Positions 35,798-45,235 of a stretch of 64,000 bases of DNA are shown in pieces; position 1 is the stretch's first letter, and the number at the start of each line of letters is the position of its first letter. Location: NCBI RefSeq assembly GCF_001610875.1, contig NZ_CP011272.1, forward strand, positions 694,397-758,396, written 5' to 3'. The position numbers were made by a program, and so were the translations under genes. The notes beneath the pieces are model-generated. The model made no database searches, was not told the origin of the DNA, and worked only from the letters and a program-made list of their open reading frames with translations. The DNA comes from Pirellula sp. SH-Sr6A. Its GTDB lineage: Bacteria > Planctomycetota > Planctomycetia > Pirellulales > Pirellulaceae.

Positions 35798-37228
35798 ATG
35801 AACCCAAAGAAGATCGCCACCTGGAATTCGGGCAAGGCATTCGTTATCAGTACGCTTTTGGCCGCCCTACCAGGGGTAGCACTAGCCGCTCCCCCCTCCA
35901 TGAAGCAGGTGATCCAGTCGAGCCAGAGCCTGCCGAATGCGACGGTCTACATCGACGCGGACTTGTTGCGAAGCGTAGCCAGCGATTCCGCCGCGGCATC
36001 AGAGATGTCCCCCCAAGTGAAGGAAGTTCGGATCGCCAGCGCTCTCGACTTCTCTACGCTCCAAGCAAAGTGGGAAATCGGCTACGCATCGTTGAAGACA
36101 ACCCCACCCAATGAAACCATCGCGTCTCTTTTCAAAGGATACATTGATGAAGTAGCGGGTAAGAAAATCGTTTGGACTCCCAACCAAACTTATTTGATTC
36201 CGCTCCCAGATGATGTGATGGCGATCGTTCGACCAACAGACCGAAAGCTTGTCGGACAATGGCTTCGCAAAGACAGACCCGTTAATCCGACTGGCATTCT
36301 TTTAGAGTTTGCCGACCAACCGACAGTAGACTGCGCCTTGATGATCAGCATCGACGTTGCGGATGTCCTCTCCCCATCGGCCCTGGAAAATCGTCTGTTT
36401 ACATACGAGTCGGTCAGCGAAAAGGAACGCACCTCCTTTTCTCGTGAACTTTCAAAGCTCGTTGGGATCCAGCTGACTTACAATGGCGACGCAAAGTTCA
36501 CCGCGAAATTCCGATTCGAAAACAGTCCGGTCAAGCTCTTTTCAGCGGCAAAGCCGATTTTGAAGGAGATGCTGATCCGAAATGGAATCTTCTTCAAGGA
36601 ATTCGACCAATGGGAAATCTCCGTCGAAGGAAAAGACTTGATCGCATCTGGCAAGATTGCGATGTCTGCGCTCGACGATCTAATCGGCCTGTTCTCGGTG
36701 CATCGAATGGTTTCGAACGCTTCTGAAAAGACTGTCGATGTCAAACAGACCAGCGAAAGCAACATCGCAGAAACGTCCAAAGCCTATCTCTCCAAGGTCA
36801 CCAACATCGTCGCCCGCGTTCGCGATTACTCTGCTTCGAATACAGGGGAACGGGCGCAATGGAACGGCAACATGGCTAGAAAGATCGACGATCTGCCAAC
36901 GCTTAATGTCGACCCGGAATTGGTCGCATTCAGCACCGAAGTATCGAAGTGCCTGCGCAATAATATGCTCACCATGCAAATGGCCAATATCAAGACCGGC
37001 GCCGCATCCGTCGTTAACAACGCCGCTGGAGGTGCTCAGGTTTATGGCTACGAAGGCAGTTACGGTTACGGGTATGGCTACTACTACGATCCGAATGCGT
37101 ACGCCAAGTACAGCACTGTCGGCCAATCAGCGGGAAATGCCAACTTCAAGCAGACCATTGCCGTTATCGAACAAAGCCTGGCTGAAATGCGAAAGAAGAT
37201 GACCGACAAGTACAAGATTCAATTCTAG
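35798..37228 (+). CDS. Secreted protein of unknown function with Tyr/Gly-rich tail
   Basis: A 476-residue exported protein with a signal peptide (ISTLLAALPGVALAAPP). I do not recognise it. The body, about residues 30-410, is a regular mix of alpha and beta without low complexity; the motifs SLPNATVYIDADLLRSV and TYLIPLPDDVMAIVRP suggest beta-rich domains. Residues about 415-435 are a Tyr/Gly block (YGYEGSYGYGYGYYYDP) resembling adhesive or self-associating segments. It ends with a charged helix (VIEQSLAEMRKKMTDKYKIQF). No cysteine pattern, lipobox or sorting signal is evident apart from two isolated cysteines. It is single in its direction and is followed by the IS3 remnant. Confidence 0.62.
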   Translation: MNPKKIATWNSGKAFVISTLLAALPGVALAAPPSMKQVIQSSQSLPNATVYIDADLLRSVASDSAAASEMSPQVKEVRIASALDFSTLQAKWEIGYASLKTTPPNETIASLFKGYIDEVAGKKIVWTPNQTYLIPLPDDVMAIVRPTDRKLVGQWLRKDRPVNPTGILLEFADQPTVDCALMISIDVADVLSPSALENRLFTYESVSEKERTSFSRELSKLVGIQLTYNGDAKFTAKFRFENSPVKLFSAAKPILKEMLIRNGIFFKEFDQWEISVEGKDLIASGKIAMSALDDLIGLFSVHRMVSNASEKTVDVKQTSESNIAETSKAYLSKVTNIVARVRDYSASNTGERAQWNGNMARKIDDLPTLNVDPELVAFSTEVSKCLRNNMLTMQMANIKTGAASVVNNAAGGAQVYGYEGSYGYGYGYYYDPNAYAKYSTVGQSAGNANFKQTIAVIEQSLAEMRKKMTDKYKIQF

Positions 37229-37427
37229 TATTTGATCAACTTCTAGAATTCAATCGAGGAAAGGGTGGTTCCTCTCGGTCCAAGTCCGACCGGAAGCATC
37301 TTCAAAACAACCACCCAATTTCCGATCGAAACCTTTCACAAGCTGTACTACCTTTCCGAGTGCGATCTTAAGAAAGATCCACTCGGTTGGTGGTGCTCCA
37401 CGGCGGTTCGTCGTGACTCGGGGCTGG
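37229..37427. other. Spacer with the 5' scrap of an IS3 orfB
   Basis: No gene is seen. Leftward, just past the orfA stop, the next frame reads KLTSPESRRTAVEH, the beginning of an IS3-type orfB. It then becomes unrelated sequence and stops. This marks the point where the element was cut off. Confidence 0.55.
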
Positions 37428-37705
37428 TCAGTTTCCTCTCGTGATCTCGTTCAGCATCTGGATGTCCAGTGCTTGCTCGGCAACCAGCTTTTTGAGTCGT
37501 TGGTTATCGTCCTCAAGTCGCTTCAGTCGATTGGCTTCTTCGCTCTTCATGCCCCCGTACTGGGCTCTCCAACGCGACAAAGTCGGTTCGCTGATCTCGA
37601 GGGCCCGTAGTATCTCGCCGACACTATTGCCCGGAGCATTGCATCGGCGTCTCGTAGCTTCTTCACAATCTGGTCGGCCGAATGCCGATTTCGCTTACTC
37701 GTCAT
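37428..37705 (-). pseudogene. Degraded IS3-family transposase orfA
   Basis: Leftward remnant of the HTH subunit of an IS3-type transposase. From ATG 37705, behind AGGAGG, it reads MTSKRNRHSADQIVKKLR and DADAML. After a frame change near 37630-37640 it continues as PGNSVGEILRALEIS, LSRWRAQYGGM and the leucine-rich coiled helix NRLKRLEDDNQRLKKLVAEQ to a stop at 37428-37430. The change of frame is explained by a small deletion (four bases would restore the expected reading). The catalytic orfB is missing except for its first 14 codons, so the element cannot move. The inverted-repeat-like end TGGAGTGCTCCCC lies upstream and overlaps the DUF1552 gene's 3' end. Confidence 0.82.
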
Positions 37706-37752
37706 CAAAGTCCTCCTGCCGTTTACGGCGATAGACTTTCATAACTCCTGGA

Positions 37753-39117
37753 TCAACTTTTGGGGAGCACTCCAAGATCTGCAAGGGGAGAATCGGCATC
37801 GCCAAATGCGTTAGCAGAAACCCCCATTCGGTTCATCACCGAGAGGTAGAAACTGCAAAGCTTTCGCTCATTGTCATGGCGCTTTCCGAAGTCTAGAACT
37901 TGACCAGTCTTCATGGTTCCCCCCAGACCACCGACAGTGAGGAGAGGTACCCTCGTTGAGTCGTGCTTGCTACCCGACCACATGTTGTTGACGAACATCA
38001 AGCAGGAATTGTCGAGCACCGTTCCATCTCCTTCTTGCATACTCTCGAGCTTCTGGGCCAAGTATGCCAATTGACTGCTGTAGTACGTTGTCACACGTTC
38101 CCATTCGTCCGATCCATCATCGTGTGAAGCGAGGTGGTGAGGTTTGCGCACATCCAAGAAGGGATAGAAAAGCCCTGAGATGTCGCGGCACAAGAGAAGC
38201 GATGCAACCCGGGTGCGGTTGCTTTGAAACGCGAGGGCGATGATATCGCACATCAACCGCATATGCTCGCGAATGTCCTCTGGCAGTCCGTTGTCAGGGC
38301 GATTCATCTGAAAGACCGATTCCCCGGTTCTCGCGACCTTCTCCTGAACTTTGTCGATGCCGCCGCGCTGCCGCTGAATCCGTTTCTCGACTTCTCGAAT
38401 ACTGGTCAAATACTCATCGAGCTTCGCCTTGTCCCGAGCGCTCGCTCGCATCGCGAGACTGGACGCATCTTCTCGAACTCGGTCCAAAATACTCTTGTTG
38501 CGTTGAGTTCCCCGATTCTCGAATAGGCTATCAAACGCGAGCGACGGATAGACCTCCATAGGGACCGGAGATGTCGCGTTTTGCCAAGAGATATGAGAGC
38601 TATACGCCATGGAGAAGTTGGTCTCGTGGTACCCAGTCGTCGGTTGCTCGCATCCCAAGACCAAACTAGGAACCACATCGTCTTGCCCAATCGCATTCGC
38701 AATCGCTTGATCCACACTTATGCCACCCCGCAATTCCGCACCTTTTTGAAGCGCAGCGCCGGAAAGGATGTTGCCGGTTTGACCAGGGTGGATGCCGACT
38801 CCAGTGGCATTCTTATTGAACAGACCATTGATCACATTCAACTTCGACTTCACGCTCTCCAGCGGATGCAGGCAGCGGCTGAGCTCCATACCTTCCGGAG
38901 TTGTCTTGGCCCACCAATGATCGGGGTGCACGCCGCAAGCCATAAACATGACTCCAAAGCGTTTAGGCAATTCGGAAGCGACGTCGTCGGTAGGAGCCTC
39001 GCCCCCCCACACTTGCAGTGATTCAAGCCAGGGAAGTCCGACGAGAACGCCTGTTCCGTGAAGCCATTTGCGCCGCGAGATAGTTTGAGCACGACGTTCA
39101 GGTTGATTCATTTTCAT
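37753..39117 (-). CDS. DUF1552 protein, Tat-exported
   Basis: A 454-residue DUF1552 protein, a planctomycete/myxobacterial family of unknown activity that is related in style to DUF1501 sulfatase-like proteins. A twin-arginine-type signal (SRRKWLHGTGVLVGLPWLES) directs export of the folded protein. Family landmarks include FGVMFMACGVHPDHWW, HPGQTGNILSG and a C-terminal MNRMGVSANAFGDAD. The gene starts inside the stop of the DUF1592 gene (ATGA, 4-nt overlap), so the two are translated together and probably work together. The last residues, GVLPKS, appear to be coded by the end of the adjacent IS3 remnant, so the native C-terminus may be altered. Confidence 0.9.
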   Translation of the reverse strand: MKMNQPERRAQTISRRKWLHGTGVLVGLPWLESLQVWGGEAPTDDVASELPKRFGVMFMACGVHPDHWWAKTTPEGMELSRCLHPLESVKSKLNVINGLFNKNATGVGIHPGQTGNILSGAALQKGAELRGGISVDQAIANAIGQDDVVPSLVLGCEQPTTGYHETNFSMAYSSHISWQNATSPVPMEVYPSLAFDSLFENRGTQRNKSILDRVREDASSLAMRASARDKAKLDEYLTSIREVEKRIQRQRGGIDKVQEKVARTGESVFQMNRPDNGLPEDIREHMRLMCDIIALAFQSNRTRVASLLLCRDISGLFYPFLDVRKPHHLASHDDGSDEWERVTTYYSSQLAYLAQKLESMQEGDGTVLDNSCLMFVNNMWSGSKHDSTRVPLLTVGGLGGTMKTGQVLDFGKRHDNERKLCSFYLSVMNRMGVSANAFGDADSPLADLGVLPKS

Positions 39118-42100
39118 CGCGAGACTCCTTCGTCCGAGGTAACGGTTTGCAGACGTTTATAGCGAAATGGCTGGCTCAGCACGATTCGTTCAAAAACGGT
39201 ACTGATTCGATCGCCATTGTTTTGGAGGGACTGGACCAGTTCATCGACCTGAACATCATCGGCAAGAATCAACGTTCGCCCGAGCGCGAACGCCAAAAGA
39301 CTTTCGCAGAAATGACGCCTGAAGTCCTTCATCCGATGCTGTTCGATATACGATCGGAGCCCCTCGATACCGATGGCTTCCTCGCCATTAGGAAGGGTGG
39401 CGTCGGTTTGAACAGGACGCCCAACAAGATCTTTGTCCCGTGGCCGTCCGATAGGATCGAATCCTTCCAGGAGCAAGCCTGCTGAATCAAATCGATTGTG
39501 GCAAGCGGCACAACTCGGGTGCTCGCGATGGATGGCGAGCGCTTCACGAAGCGTCTTATCTCCCAATTGTTGATCGGAGTTGGGGAGTTCGGGAACATTG
39601 GGTGGTGGAGGTGGTATCAGCTCACCTAACAGTCTTCGCACAACCCAGTAGCCTCGTTTGACAGGACTGGTACGAAGCCCCGGAGAATTCTGGGTGAGGA
39701 ATACCGCCATCGATAGAATGCCTCCCCGTTGATATGCCTTGGCCTCCGGAAACTTCGACCATTTTCTTTCATAGACCGGTGGAGCATTCTTGACGCCGTA
39801 ATGGGCAGCCAACCGGCCGTCTAGAATCATATAATCCGCATCGAGTATGCCTGCGACGGTACCTTCGTTCTGGATCAAGTAATGGAGGAACTCGATCGGC
39901 TCTTGCCACATCGAGTTTCGCAACTCGTCGTCGAATGACGAAAACTGATTGCGATCCACTGCTTGATGCTGATCGAACCTTCGGAAGTCCAGCCAATTTC
40001 CAAGAAACTCGAGCAACATGCTTTTCGCTCGAGGATCGGCCAGCATGCGTCGGGACTGCGCGACCAATACTTCTGGGTCGCTCAATCGACGTTGTCGCGC
40101 CAGTTCCATCAATTCAGGATCCGGCGTACTGGACCATAGAAAGTAGCTTAACCGAGACGCGAGCTCTTCGTCGCGGAGAGGTACCATCGACTGCCCAGTC
40201 GTCCCTATCGCAGTCGTCTCTATCGGCAGTGCAGAGACTTGTTTTGATTCGCTCCCCTCTTCCCGGACGTCATCCTCGCTCTGCGACGAAACACCTTGCA
40301 AGTCCCAGCGATAGAGATAACTCGGGGATACTAAAATGGTAACGAGGGTATCCTCCATCGCAGCGCGGTGATCACCCGACGATTGTTGCAAACTCTCGTC
40401 GTAATACTGCAAGATTCTCTCTCGGTCTCGGTCGGATAGCGGTCTTCGAAACGCGCGGCCAGCGAACTCGAGCAAGCTCGTTAATTGCTTGGGGCGAGCG
40501 TCTTTCCACTCCGTTTCAAACGCCCGGATCCTGGTATTGCAATCTTTGAAATGGAAAGCGACGGCCTCGCGAAGTGCTGACGAGGATTCCATGCCTTCGA
40601 GTTTATTCAGATAAGCATTAGCAAATCGATCGATCATCTCCTGACTCAAGGCCGATTTGTCTTCAGCGCGAACGAAATGAAAGGCGGGGTCGTTGATAAA
40701 GGATGCTTCGGCTCGCTCGAACCAAATAAAACCGCTGTATTGCCGCGTCGGAACATGGCTGATGAAATTCAGCTCCTCCCACAAACGATCGAGCTGCCGT
40801 TTTTGTTCTTCGTCGAGAATCAATTCGCAGAGCGGTTGATCGTCACGAAAAAAGCCCATCATGCTATGAAAGCCGGCACTGAGCAGCCGTCCCTTTGCTT
40901 CCCTTGCCGCCTCCTCCTCGGAGATATGTGCCCGGCCTCGCTCGAGCACGAGAAACGTGTCCGGGAAGACCGCCCCAAATTTTTCATAGTCTCTTTGAAC
41001 GGCCTCTTTCGCTTCGGTCCTGTCCGACTTCATGATTGCCAATTCGGCTTCGGACAACACACAATCTTTGGTGTCTGGGTTGATCGCGTCATGATGTACG
41101 AGTCGTCGAGAAGCCGCCATCTTGCGATTCTTCCACAAGACCAATGGCTGCGATCCACCGTTCATTCCGCGAGCACCGTTGAGGTTCGCGATTCGGACTC
41201 GCATTGGACGACGCGTCTCCTCGATCCATTTGGCGATCTCTTTGCATTCTCGCTCCACCGTGTCGGACTTTTCGCGGTCACTGGGCAATGCATTCCAACG
41301 GCGCTGCAACTCCTTGGATGGTCCCCACTGAATCGTTACGTCATGCAGATGCTCCCAAATCGTCGTCAGATAGCGCGGACTCAACTTGCGAGCTCGAGCG
41401 AACTCCACCCATCTATCGGCCCCAGGAGACAAGGATTCCCGTTTCCCCTCCCAAGCAGCGAGGAGATACGCATCGAGGGCAGTGGGTTGGGCTCGATAGA
41501 AATCGACGATTCGCTGCACACAATACTTATCGCGATCGGTATCGGTTACCACGGGGTGCGGGGCGAAACGAATTCCATCGGGGGTCAAGAGCATGTGGTC
41601 CGCCACGCTGCGTGCAGCGTCCAAATACTTATTGATAAGCGAAGGGGAAATGGTCAGCGACTCTGCGGAGTTATCGAACCCCGCCGCATTGGCGGCATCG
41701 ATCGGGAAACTCGCTGTCGGTTTGATGTCGACGCCGGTCAAATCGCGGATGGAGTAGTTGTATTCCGAGTTGCTAAGGCGCCGTGTACTGATGGGGCCAG
41801 GATCGCCCGCACGTCTAGCGGCCTCGCTCGTTCGAAAACGGCTCGCCCAATCTGCAAGACGCTTGCGCTCTTCGTCGCTCGGGAGCTCCCCGGCATCGGC
41901 GGGAGGCATCTCTTTCTCATGGACGCGGGAGAGGATCGCTTGCCAACTCCCCCACGCTTGATCGATATCCGACGGGGACCGAAAAATCGACATGTCCAAT
42001 TTCGCTTCGGCCGTCGCAGAGTCGTGGCAATCCATGCAGTATTTGCTGAAGAGCGGAAGGATCTCGGCCTCAAAGGTTCGAGCTAACTCTTGATCGGTCT

Positions 42101-42257
42101 CGCTCGTATCGGCGGCAGAATTGCCTGCAGCCAGGGGAATGGGGAATTCCTCGGCGAAGGTTTTACGTGGAATAGGGATCCCAGCCAGGAGCCCAAAGGC
42201 AATGGCAATGCAAGCGACAGCAACCAAACTTTTTCGGAAGTGGAATCCGACGTGCAT
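39114..42257 (-). CDS. DUF1592/DUF1588-family multi-domain c-type cytochrome protein
   Basis: A 1047-residue exported protein of the planctomycete type that combines a cytochrome c domain with DUF1587, DUF1595, DUF1592, DUF1588 and DUF1585 modules. The signal peptide is MHVGFHFRKSLVAVACIAIAFG. A first heme site CMDCH follows in the N-terminal PSCyt1-like domain, and a second CxxCH (CAACHNRFD) lies in the C-terminal part. RRLSNSEYNYSIRDLTG marks DUF1587, RAFRRPLSDRDRERI DUF1595, and GILSMAVFLTQNSPGLRTSPV DUF1588. ATG 42257 is chosen for its signal sequence; the frame runs further upstream without good support. The family is linked to polymer breakdown or periplasmic redox work, but its reaction is unknown. 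It forms an operon with the DUF1552 gene. Confidence 0.9.
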   Translation of the reverse strand: MHVGFHFRKSLVAVACIAIAFGLLAGIPIPRKTFAEEFPIPLAAGNSAADTSETDQELARTFEAEILPLFSKYCMDCHDSATAEAKLDMSIFRSPSDIDQAWGSWQAILSRVHEKEMPPADAGELPSDEERKRLADWASRFRTSEAARRAGDPGPISTRRLSNSEYNYSIRDLTGVDIKPTASFPIDAANAAGFDNSAESLTISPSLINKYLDAARSVADHMLLTPDGIRFAPHPVVTDTDRDKYCVQRIVDFYRAQPTALDAYLLAAWEGKRESLSPGADRWVEFARARKLSPRYLTTIWEHLHDVTIQWGPSKELQRRWNALPSDREKSDTVERECKEIAKWIEETRRPMRVRIANLNGARGMNGGSQPLVLWKNRKMAASRRLVHHDAINPDTKDCVLSEAELAIMKSDRTEAKEAVQRDYEKFGAVFPDTFLVLERGRAHISEEEAAREAKGRLLSAGFHSMMGFFRDDQPLCELILDEEQKRQLDRLWEELNFISHVPTRQYSGFIWFERAEASFINDPAFHFVRAEDKSALSQEMIDRFANAYLNKLEGMESSSALREAVAFHFKDCNTRIRAFETEWKDARPKQLTSLLEFAGRAFRRPLSDRDRERILQYYDESLQQSSGDHRAAMEDTLVTILVSPSYLYRWDLQGVSSQSEDDVREEGSESKQVSALPIETTAIGTTGQSMVPLRDEELASRLSYFLWSSTPDPELMELARQRRLSDPEVLVAQSRRMLADPRAKSMLLEFLGNWLDFRRFDQHQAVDRNQFSSFDDELRNSMWQEPIEFLHYLIQNEGTVAGILDADYMILDGRLAAHYGVKNAPPVYERKWSKFPEAKAYQRGGILSMAVFLTQNSPGLRTSPVKRGYWVVRRLLGELIPPPPPNVPELPNSDQQLGDKTLREALAIHREHPSCAACHNRFDSAGLLLEGFDPIGRPRDKDLVGRPVQTDATLPNGEEAIGIEGLRSYIEQHRMKDFRRHFCESLLAFALGRTLILADDVQVDELVQSLQNNGDRISTVFERIVLSQPFRYKRLQTVTSDEGVSR

Positions 42258-42568
42258 AAACAGCTCAAGAAGTGTTGGCGGGGAGGGTGCCGGTCCATAA
42301 AACGTACCGGATGGCAGGGATCTCATTCTAAACCATCCCGAAGTCCTTCGCGACATGCAGGAGGAATGATGTGGCTGGGGAATTTAGGAGGCGTATTCCG
42401 AATCGATGAAAGATTCTTGGGAAACGGAGCGGTTTCTAGGGGCCTGCAGATCGGGTAAACTCCAAATCATTGAAGACTCCCGCGGGGAGGGGAAGCATGG
42501 TCTGGACGACAGGCAACAAGCATCTCCCCACGGGTCAAAATCCATCACGCTGCAGGCTTTGAAAACTT
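42258..42568. other. Divergent 311-bp spacer
   Basis: Separates the leftward DUF1592 gene from the rightward DUF3127 gene. No gene is evident. A small CTCCC/GGGAG hairpin lies near 42477-42488. No clear promoter consensus was seen. Confidence 0.45.
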
Positions 42569-42943
42569 ATGTCGAACGCAAAAATCCGTGGCATCGTCCA
42601 CGTCATCGAAGAAACGAAAACCTTTGGACAAAAAGGGTTCCGAAAGCGGACTGTCGTACTGGAACAGCAAAACGGCCGCTTCGCCAACTACATTCCTCTC
42701 GAATTCACCAATGACGGATGCGATTTGGTGGACGATCTTCGGTTGGGGGACGAAGTCGACATCACTTACCGTCTCGGCGGTCGCAAGTGGCAAAAGGATC
42801 CGTCCAGCGAAGTGAAGTATTTCCTCAGCGCTGAGGCGATGGCGTTTACCAAGGTCGGCTCCAAAGGCGAGGACTCGTTCGATGTCGACGACATCAACAA
42901 CGAGTTCTCGCAATCCGGCGCCGACGACGATGCGCCGTTTTAG
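42569..42943 (+). CDS. DUF3127 protein with an SSB-like C-terminal tip
   Basis: A 124-residue protein of the DUF3127 family, small OB-like proteins resembling single-stranded-DNA-binding proteins. Family motifs are visible: FGQKGFRKRTVVLEQ, YIPLEFTNDGCDLVDDL, LGDEVDITYRLGGRKW. After residue about 90 the chain becomes acidic and disordered and ends in DDDAPF, closely matching the SSB tip DDDIPF that docks repair and replication enzymes. The ATG at 42569 begins the conserved core with little extension and no strong ribosome site. It is followed after 134 nt by the S46 peptidase gene, with no obvious link. The nucleic-acid-binding role is inference from family and tail. Confidence 0.82.
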   Translation: MSNAKIRGIVHVIEETKTFGQKGFRKRTVVLEQQNGRFANYIPLEFTNDGCDLVDDLRLGDEVDITYRLGGRKWQKDPSSEVKYFLSAEAMAFTKVGSKGEDSFDVDDINNEFSQSGADDDAPF

Positions 42944-43077
42944 GAACGCCGATTGACGAGCATCCTTCGAACCGGTCGCGTATACTCTTCCACTCCAGTC
43001 GCCCGCGACATCGTCGACGTCGATCAAGGTGAGCCAGTTCTCCACTGATTTGAATCTGCAAAAAGGAAAGATGTGTT

Positions 43078-45141
43078 ATGAGATTACGCACATGGATACG
43101 TATCGGAATCAGTGCCGCGATAGCTTGCTCTGCATGGGGACGGGAGTTTGCATTGGCAGATGAAGGAATGTGGCTCTTTAATGCCGTTCCCAAAACGGAG
43201 TTGAAGAAGAAGTACGGATTTGAGCCAACCCAAGAATGGCTGGACCATCTCATGCTTTCGAGCGTCCGTTTCAACTCGGGCGGTTCCGCATCCTTCGTCT
43301 CTTCCAATGGTTTGGTTCTGACCAATCACCACGTTGCGTCCGACACGCTCTACAAACTCTCTACGGCGGAGCACAATTACAACGAAGACGGATTCTTGGC
43401 GAAGTCACAGGCAGAGGAAATCAAAGCTCCCGATCTGGAACTGAATCAACTGATCTCGATTGAAGATGTTACCGCTCGGGTTAACAGTGCGGTCGCGGCG
43501 GGACTCAGCCCACAGGACGCCGCCAAAGCTCGACAAGCCGCCATGGCCCAGATCGAAAAAGAGTCGTTGGACAAAACCGGTTTGCGCAGCGATGTGGTAA
43601 CCCTATTCGGCGGGGGTAAGTACCATCTGTACCGGTACATGAAATACACCGACGTTAGGTTGGTCTGGGCGCCCGAAGCAGGTAGTGCATTCTTCGGAGG
43701 CGATGCAGACAACTTCGAGTACCCACGCTATTGCCTCGATGTCACCTTGTTTCGCGTTTATGAAAACGGGAAACCGGCAAAGATTGAACACTTCCTCAAA
43801 ATGGATCCCAACGGGGCCAAAGAAAACGATCTCGTTTTCGTATCGGGAAACCCGGGCCGTACACGCCGAATTTTTACCCATTCGGCCATCGAGTTCCAGC
43901 GTGACCACTCGATGCCCCGAACCATGAATTATCTCCGTCGCAAGGAGATTCTCATGCAGCAATATGGTCTGACTGGTCCGGAACAAAAGCGACGCGCGAA
44001 AGACGATCTCTTCGGGATCCAAAACTCCCGAAAAGCAATCGGCGGCATGTTGGCCGGATTGCAAGATCCTGCCTTTGCAACTTCGAAGAAGAAGGAGGAA
44101 TCGGCCCTGCGCGAGAACGTTTCTTCAGACCCCAAGCTCAAGCCATTCGCAGGTGCTTGGCAACAAATCGAACAATCGCAGGCGAAACGAAAGGAATTGC
44201 TCACCCAGTCGGTGAGCCTTCGCACGAAATTGTACGGCGTTGCTGAAACTCTCGTGCTCATGGCGATCGAAGACACCAAAGCCAGCGCGGAACGTTTTCG
44301 TGAATACCGAGACAGCAACCGCGAATCGTTTCTTCAAGAGCTATATTCCGATGCGCCAATGTACGACGATCTAGAACGCATTCAACTCGCAGATGAACTT
44401 GCTCGGTTATCTGAAGATCGAGGAGGAAACGACCCGTTCGTTCGCAAGGCACTTCAAGAAAAGGGGCCAAAAGATCGAGCGTCGGAGCTGATCGGAAAGA
44501 CGGAATTGTTCTCGGTTGAAGGTCGCAAGAAGATTGCAGCTGCTGGACTAGAGGGACTGAAGAAATCAACCGATCCTATGATTCAACTTGCCCTCGCCAT
44601 GGAACCCGAGTACCGACGCGTTCGCGAACTTACCGACAGTATTGATGAGACGGAACGGCAGGCCTATGCCAAGATCACCGAGGCCAAGTTTGCGGTGGCA
44701 GGCGACACTCTCTATCCCGATGCGACCTTCACTCTCCGCCTTTCCTACGGACAAGTAAAAGGATACGAGAGCAACGGCGGGACCGTCCCTGCCGCCACAA
44801 CACTCGCGGGAGCCTTCGATCACGAGTCCAAACACCTTGCCGAAGAGCCTTGGATTCTCCCCAAGAGCTGGAAGTCGGCGAAAGATAACTTCAACGGTTC
44901 GGCTCCCTTCAATTTTGTTTGTACTGCGGACATCATCGGCGGCAATTCGGGATCCCCTGTCGTCTCCAAAGAGGGCGCAATGGTTGGGATCATTTTCGAC
45001 GGCAATATCGAAAGCCTGACCGCAGATTTTTACTACACCGATCAAGTTTCGCGAGCCGTTTCCGTCCACATCGCTGGTGTCCTCGAGGCAATGCGAAAAA
45101 TTTACGATGCGGGACATCTGGCCGACGAAATGGGGAAGTAG
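43078..45141 (+). CDS. S46-family dipeptidyl-peptidase (DPP7/DPP11 type)
   Basis: A 687-residue exported serine peptidase that removes dipeptides from peptide N-termini in the periplasm. The signal peptide covers residues 1-27 (IRIGISAAIACSAWG...ALADEG), and the mature start EGMWLFN matches the family. The trypsin-like triad is present: H85 in GLVLTNHHV, D221 in YPRYCLDVTLF, S624 in GGNSGSPV. The helical S46 insert lies between the last two. The specificity residue that separates DPP7 (hydrophobic) from DPP11 (acidic) could not be assigned by eye. It probably feeds dipeptides from extracellular protein breakdown to the cell. The start is the first ATG, with AAGGAAAG about 5 nt upstream. Confidence 0.92.
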   Translation: MRLRTWIRIGISAAIACSAWGREFALADEGMWLFNAVPKTELKKKYGFEPTQEWLDHLMLSSVRFNSGGSASFVSSNGLVLTNHHVASDTLYKLSTAEHNYNEDGFLAKSQAEEIKAPDLELNQLISIEDVTARVNSAVAAGLSPQDAAKARQAAMAQIEKESLDKTGLRSDVVTLFGGGKYHLYRYMKYTDVRLVWAPEAGSAFFGGDADNFEYPRYCLDVTLFRVYENGKPAKIEHFLKMDPNGAKENDLVFVSGNPGRTRRIFTHSAIEFQRDHSMPRTMNYLRRKEILMQQYGLTGPEQKRRAKDDLFGIQNSRKAIGGMLAGLQDPAFATSKKKEESALRENVSSDPKLKPFAGAWQQIEQSQAKRKELLTQSVSLRTKLYGVAETLVLMAIEDTKASAERFREYRDSNRESFLQELYSDAPMYDDLERIQLADELARLSEDRGGNDPFVRKALQEKGPKDRASELIGKTELFSVEGRKKIAAAGLEGLKKSTDPMIQLALAMEPEYRRVRELTDSIDETERQAYAKITEAKFAVAGDTLYPDATFTLRLSYGQVKGYESNGGTVPAATTLAGAFDHESKHLAEEPWILPKSWKSAKDNFNGSAPFNFVCTADIIGGNSGSPVVSKEGAMVGIIFDGNIESLTADFYYTDQVSRAVSVHIAGVLEAMRKIYDAGHLADEMGK

Positions 45142-45235
45142 TCTAGGGTGTAATTGGACTTGAACGTCCTTCCTTCCGCCACCTAAGCCCTCGTTGCCCC
45201 CAAGCAAAGTCATCTGTAAAACCCCGGAAAACACC

